The translations under genes were made by a program, and so were the position numbers. A stretch of DNA of 64,000 bases from Streptomyces sp. NRRL B-1140. GTDB taxonomy: Bacteria > Actinomycetota > Actinomycetes > Streptomycetales > Streptomycetaceae. Positions 61,604 to 64,000 of this stretch are shown one piece after another. The notes under the pieces were generated by a model. That model saw only the letters and a list, made by a program, of their open reading frames with translations, was not told the DNA's origin and did no database searches. The stretch lies in the NCBI RefSeq assembly GCF_001280065.1, contig NZ_LGEA01000148.1:202280-266279 (forward strand). The letters run 5' to 3'. Each line of letters starts with the position of its first letter. Position 1 is the stretch's first letter.

Positions 61604-63325
61604 TCAGGACAGCGGCGGGTACGCGTTCTGCATCAACTGCCGGAACTGGGCTGAGAACCAGTGCCCGGACAGCGGCGCGTCCGACAGGGCACCGGACATG
61701 TTGTAGTTGTTGCGCGGGTTGCCCGTGTAGGTCGGGTCGCACATGCGGTCGAAGCCCTTGCCCTCGTCGTTGGGGATCTGCTTGCTCGCCCCGTCGGACT
61801 CGCCCGGCGGCTTCATCCACACGTACGCGTCGATCCCCGCGGCCGGGGCGGCCTTCGGACGCTCACCGAGGCCTGCTCCGGACTGGTTGCACCAGTTGCC
61901 GGCGTTGAAGCGACGGTCGTATCGCCCGCCGTCGACATAGGTGTCGACGCTGGTCGTCGCGCCCGGTCCGGTGGGCCGTGCGGTGCCGCCCCAGCCGTTG
62001 CGGGAGGTGTCGATCAGCATGCCGATGCCCGAGTTGAAGCCCGCCGTGACCAGCCGGCTGCGGAAGGCCTGGGCGTAGGACAGCTCGTCGAGGTAGCGGT
62101 TCCAGTCGATCCACTTCGACTCACGGACGGACTTGCCGGCCACGGTGTCGTCGATGGTGAAGTTGTTCTCCTTCAGGGCGCTGTAGTTCGCCGTGTTGGT
62201 GATGAAGCCGTGGACGTCGTTCACCGTGGCGCCCTCGGCGGTCGCCGCCTCCTTCATGATGGCGGCGGTGGGGCCGAAGTTGTCGTCCCAGCCGATCCAG
62301 CCGTGGTGCCCGGCGTCGACGTAGTTGTAGACGTTCGGCACGTCGCCGAGCTTGTTCAGCGCGTAGCCGACGCCCTTGACGTAGTTGCCGTTGGCCTTCA
62401 TCACGTCACACTGCGGGACGGCCGTCGGGCGGCTGCCGGTGTTGGTGACGAGGTTGGGCAGCGAGTCGATCTCGACCGTGGTGACGATCCGCAGCGAGGC
62501 GTACTTCGGGTCGGCGAGGATGGCCTTGATGGGATCGATGTACTCGGTCTTGTAGCGGCCGATCTCGTCGGCCTTCAGCTCGCCGTTGGAGGCCAGGGCG
62601 GAGCAGTCCCGGCCGGGCAGGTTGTAGATGACGAACTGGACGACGAGCTCGCCGGAGCCCTTCTGGCGCAGCGCCTCGTCGAGGTGGGCACGCAGGCCCA
62701 TCTTGCCGTTCGCGCCGTTGATGGCCGCGATGCGGTCCAGCCAGACGCCCGTGGGCTGGTTGGAGACGCGGCTGCCGCCCGGCTCGGCGGCGGCGTTCGC
62801 GGACCACTCCGGGTTCACGTACACCTTCGCGCCCTCGTAGGGGTTGTTCACCCGGTTGGACGGTCCGCCCGGGTCCGGCGGATCCGTGGGGCCGCCGGGG
62901 CCGCCGCCGTCGACGTTGCACGTGACACCGTCGAGGGTGAAGGTCGCCGGGATCGCGTTGCTGCCGCTGTAGCTGCCCTGGAAGCCGAAGCTCACCGAAG
63001 CGCCGGTTCCCAGCTGGGCGTTGTACGTCTCGTTGGCGGCGGTGACGGCGGCACCGCTCTGGCTCACCTTGGCGTTCCAGCCACTGGTGACCTTCTGGTC
63101 GCCGGCGTAGGACCACTTCAGCGACCACGACGACTTGGCGGCGCTGTTGTTGGTGATGGTCACGGCGGCCGTGAAGCCGGTGCTCCACTGGTTCTGGATC
63201 TTGTAGTCGACGGTGCAGGGGACTGCGGCGGCGTCGGCACCGCCCGGGTCGACGGCGAAGGCGGTTCCGGTCACGCCGCCGACCAGGGCCATGGCGGCCA
63301 GTAACGCGATTCTCGTACGGCTCAT
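61604..63325 (-). CDS. Secreted GH6 cellulase (cellobiohydrolase/endoglucanase) with N-terminal CBM2
   Basis: 573 residues. Signal peptide (1-24, ALLAAMALVGGVTGTAFA), family 2 cellulose-binding module (about 36-138, bounded by Cys37 and Cys136, with WSTGFTAAVTITNNS and conserved Trp), a Gly/Pro/Asp linker (139-157) and a GH6 catalytic domain to the end. GH6 landmarks: VQFVIYNLPGRDCSALASNGE (catalytic-loop Asp), IVTTVEIDSLPNLVTN, YVDAGHHGWIGWDDN, IDTSRNGWGG and VWMKPPGESDG. It cleaves cellulose by inversion. CebR-type boxes lie upstream. Confidence 0.93.
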   Translation of the reverse strand: MSRTRIALLAAMALVGGVTGTAFAVDPGGADAAAVPCTVDYKIQNQWSTGFTAAVTITNNSAAKSSWSLKWSYAGDQKVTSGWNAKVSQSGAAVTAANETYNAQLGTGASVSFGFQGSYSGSNAIPATFTLDGVTCNVDGGGPGGPTDPPDPGGPSNRVNNPYEGAKVYVNPEWSANAAAEPGGSRVSNQPTGVWLDRIAAINGANGKMGLRAHLDEALRQKGSGELVVQFVIYNLPGRDCSALASNGELKADEIGRYKTEYIDPIKAILADPKYASLRIVTTVEIDSLPNLVTNTGSRPTAVPQCDVMKANGNYVKGVGYALNKLGDVPNVYNYVDAGHHGWIGWDDNFGPTAAIMKEAATAEGATVNDVHGFITNTANYSALKENNFTIDDTVAGKSVRESKWIDWNRYLDELSYAQAFRSRLVTAGFNSGIGMLIDTSRNGWGGTARPTGPGATTSVDTYVDGGRYDRRFNAGNWCNQSGAGLGERPKAAPAAGIDAYVWMKPPGESDGASKQIPNDEGKGFDRMCDPTYTGNPRNNYNMSGALSDAPLSGHWFSAQFRQLMQNAYPPLS

Positions 63326-63594
63326 GAGTGGGGGTTCCCTCTTCCGTTGGATTCCTTGCGATGTGCGCGGTTCCGTGGGGGGTTCAGAGGTGCGGTGAGC
63401 TGTTCAGGGGTGCGGTGGGAGGTCCGCAGGCATGCAGGGGCCGGGGCGGCTCCGTATGCGGCCGGCACAGGGCGGCGGCTGTCCGCCGCGCGCGGCGCTC
63501 TCGCGCCGGCGGCGGCTCAAAGTACTGAACGCGGGGGGTGTCGCATGAGCGACTCCTTGCAGGTCGGGCGTGCCGTGACGGACGCGTCGACTGA

Positions 63595-63608
63595 TGGAAT
63601 CGCTCCCA
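63595..63608. promoter_or_regulatory. Imperfect CebR-type operator
   Basis: TGGAATCGCTCCCA matches the CebR palindrome TGGGAGCGCTCCCA at 12 of 14 positions. It lies 270 bp upstream of the GH6 start and 191 bp upstream of the right-edge gene, in their 473-bp divergent region. Known biology: CebR represses cellulase genes in Streptomyces until cello-oligosaccharides appear. The rest of 63326-63594 shows no gene; GC-rich with short unsupported frames. Confidence 0.7.
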
Positions 63609-63709
63609 CTGGTGTCAAGGAAGGTAGCGGCAAGTGACGGTAAAGAACAGGGGAGTCGCTGACTTTTGCTCAACGCGGGGCGTCGAATCTTTTCGACTCT
63701 TCGAGGACC

Positions 63710-63738
63710 TTGACCGGTACCTGACGCATCCGCACTAT
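63710..63738 (+). promoter_or_regulatory. Sigma-70-type promoter of the right-edge cellulase-like gene
   Basis: TTGACC (63710-63715), 17-bp spacer, CACTAT (63733-63738), 61 bp before the ATG at 63799. The perfect CebR box begins on the last base of the -10 element, so a bound repressor would cover the transcription start. Confidence 0.5.
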
Positions 63739-63751
63739 GGGAGCGCTCCCA
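63738..63751. promoter_or_regulatory. Perfect CebR operator
   Basis: TGGGAGCGCTCCCA, an exact 14-bp palindrome identical to the consensus for the cellulose regulator CebR, located 48 bp upstream of the CBM2-containing gene at the right edge. Confidence 0.92.
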
Positions 63752-63798
63752 CTGGTTCAAGCCTTGACTTCTCCGAGCCGCAAGGAGGAACCAGCACC

Positions 63799-64000
63799 AT
63801 GCATCCCCCACCCCGGAGGCGGAGAGCAGTGCGGCGTCTGTGGACCGCCGCGCTCGCAGCTCTCACCCTTCCGCTGACGATGCTCTCCTCAGGGTCGACT
63901 CCCGCGCAGGCTGCGGCACTTCAGTGCAGTGTCGACTACAAGACGAACGACTGGGGCTCCGGTTTCACCGTGGACCTCACCCTCACCAACCGCGGCACGG
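63799..64000 (+). CDS. Secreted CBM2-containing protein, probable cellulase, partial (right edge)
   Basis: The first 67 residues are visible. An Arg-rich n-region (HPPPRRRRAVRRL), hydrophobic core and AQA-A signal cleavage site (about residue 41) are followed by the start of a family 2 cellulose-binding module (CSVDYKTNDWGSGFTVDLTL). RBS AAGGAGGAA 8-16 nt upstream of the ATG. Divergent from the GH6 gene and under a perfect CebR box, so a cellulose-degrading enzyme is expected; its catalytic family lies outside the window. Confidence 0.85.
   Translation, partial: MHPPPRRRRAVRRLWTAALAALTLPLTMLSSGSTPAQAAALQCSVDYKTNDWGSGFTVDLTLTNRGT

Overview
The window is very high-GC DNA with actinobacterial features: GTG and TTG starts, 4-bp ATGA gene overlaps, Tat signal peptides, a CebR-type operator and a type II tRNA-Leu. 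A Streptomyces or close relative is the best reading. Most genes are catabolic, and they lie in a few compact operons separated by strong hairpin terminators.

Region 1 (1-6.4 kb) is an aromatic ring-cleavage operon on the minus strand: FAD monooxygenase, hydroxyquinol-type intradiol dioxygenase, maleylacetate reductase and an NmrA-like protein cut by the left edge. It is divergent from a regulator that looks like a sigma-54 activator but lacks the GAFTGA loop. A perfect 10+10 bp inverted repeat lies between them. A tRNA-Leu(GAG) and a DUF2254 membrane protein follow.

Region 2 (8.1-20.1 kb) is an oxalate/formate-type locus. On the minus strand are a second sucCD-like pair and an aldehyde dehydrogenase. 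On the plus strand are a ThDP enzyme (probable oxalyl-CoA decarboxylase, but non-canonical), a canonical formyl-CoA:oxalate CoA-transferase (Frc), an ADP-forming acyl-CoA synthetase and two tandem MFS carriers of oxalate/formate antiporter type.

Region 3 (20.2-29.0 kb, minus) is a tightly overlapping Ebo-type cluster: inositol-3-phosphate synthase-like protein, UbiA-like prenyltransferase, two TIM-barrel proteins, EboA, a TatD-like hydrolase and a nucleotide pyrophosphatase-like protein, followed by a Tat-exported TIM-barrel protein.

Region 4 (29.0-40.2 kb, minus) is a sugar locus: ROK repressor, ribose-type ABC importer, Gfo/Idh/MocA dehydrogenase, TIM-barrel isomerase, and a 1240-residue secreted mosaic with sugar dehydrogenase, PKD, ThuA and 3-keto-disaccharide hydrolase modules. 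A 32-bp tandem repeat array lies between the ROK gene and the importer operon.

Region 5 (40.4-50.6 kb) is a second oxalate/formate block: a GntR/FCD regulator, a KAS III-like enzyme, an OFA-type MFS carrier with a 46-residue overlapping companion protein, then divergently a PanE-like reductase and an NAD-type formate dehydrogenase whose large subunit is encoded in two pieces, plus FdhD. Related sequence words (ACTGTA/TACAGT with TTCGTC[GT]AC) occur upstream of gntR, in the oxlT/panE intergenic region and in the sucC/oxc intergenic region 30 kb away. I infer that the two blocks form one regulon.

Region 6 (50.6-64 kb) is mixed: MarR regulator with a quinone oxidoreductase, GH33 sialidase, a membrane-anchored DUF4185/DUF5005-like protein, bile-acid-symporter-family carrier, LysR regulator, long-chain acyl-CoA synthetase, aldo/keto reductase, a His-rich methyltransferase, a GH6 cellulase and, divergently, the start of a second CBM2-containing secreted protein. 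CebR-type boxes lie between the last two.
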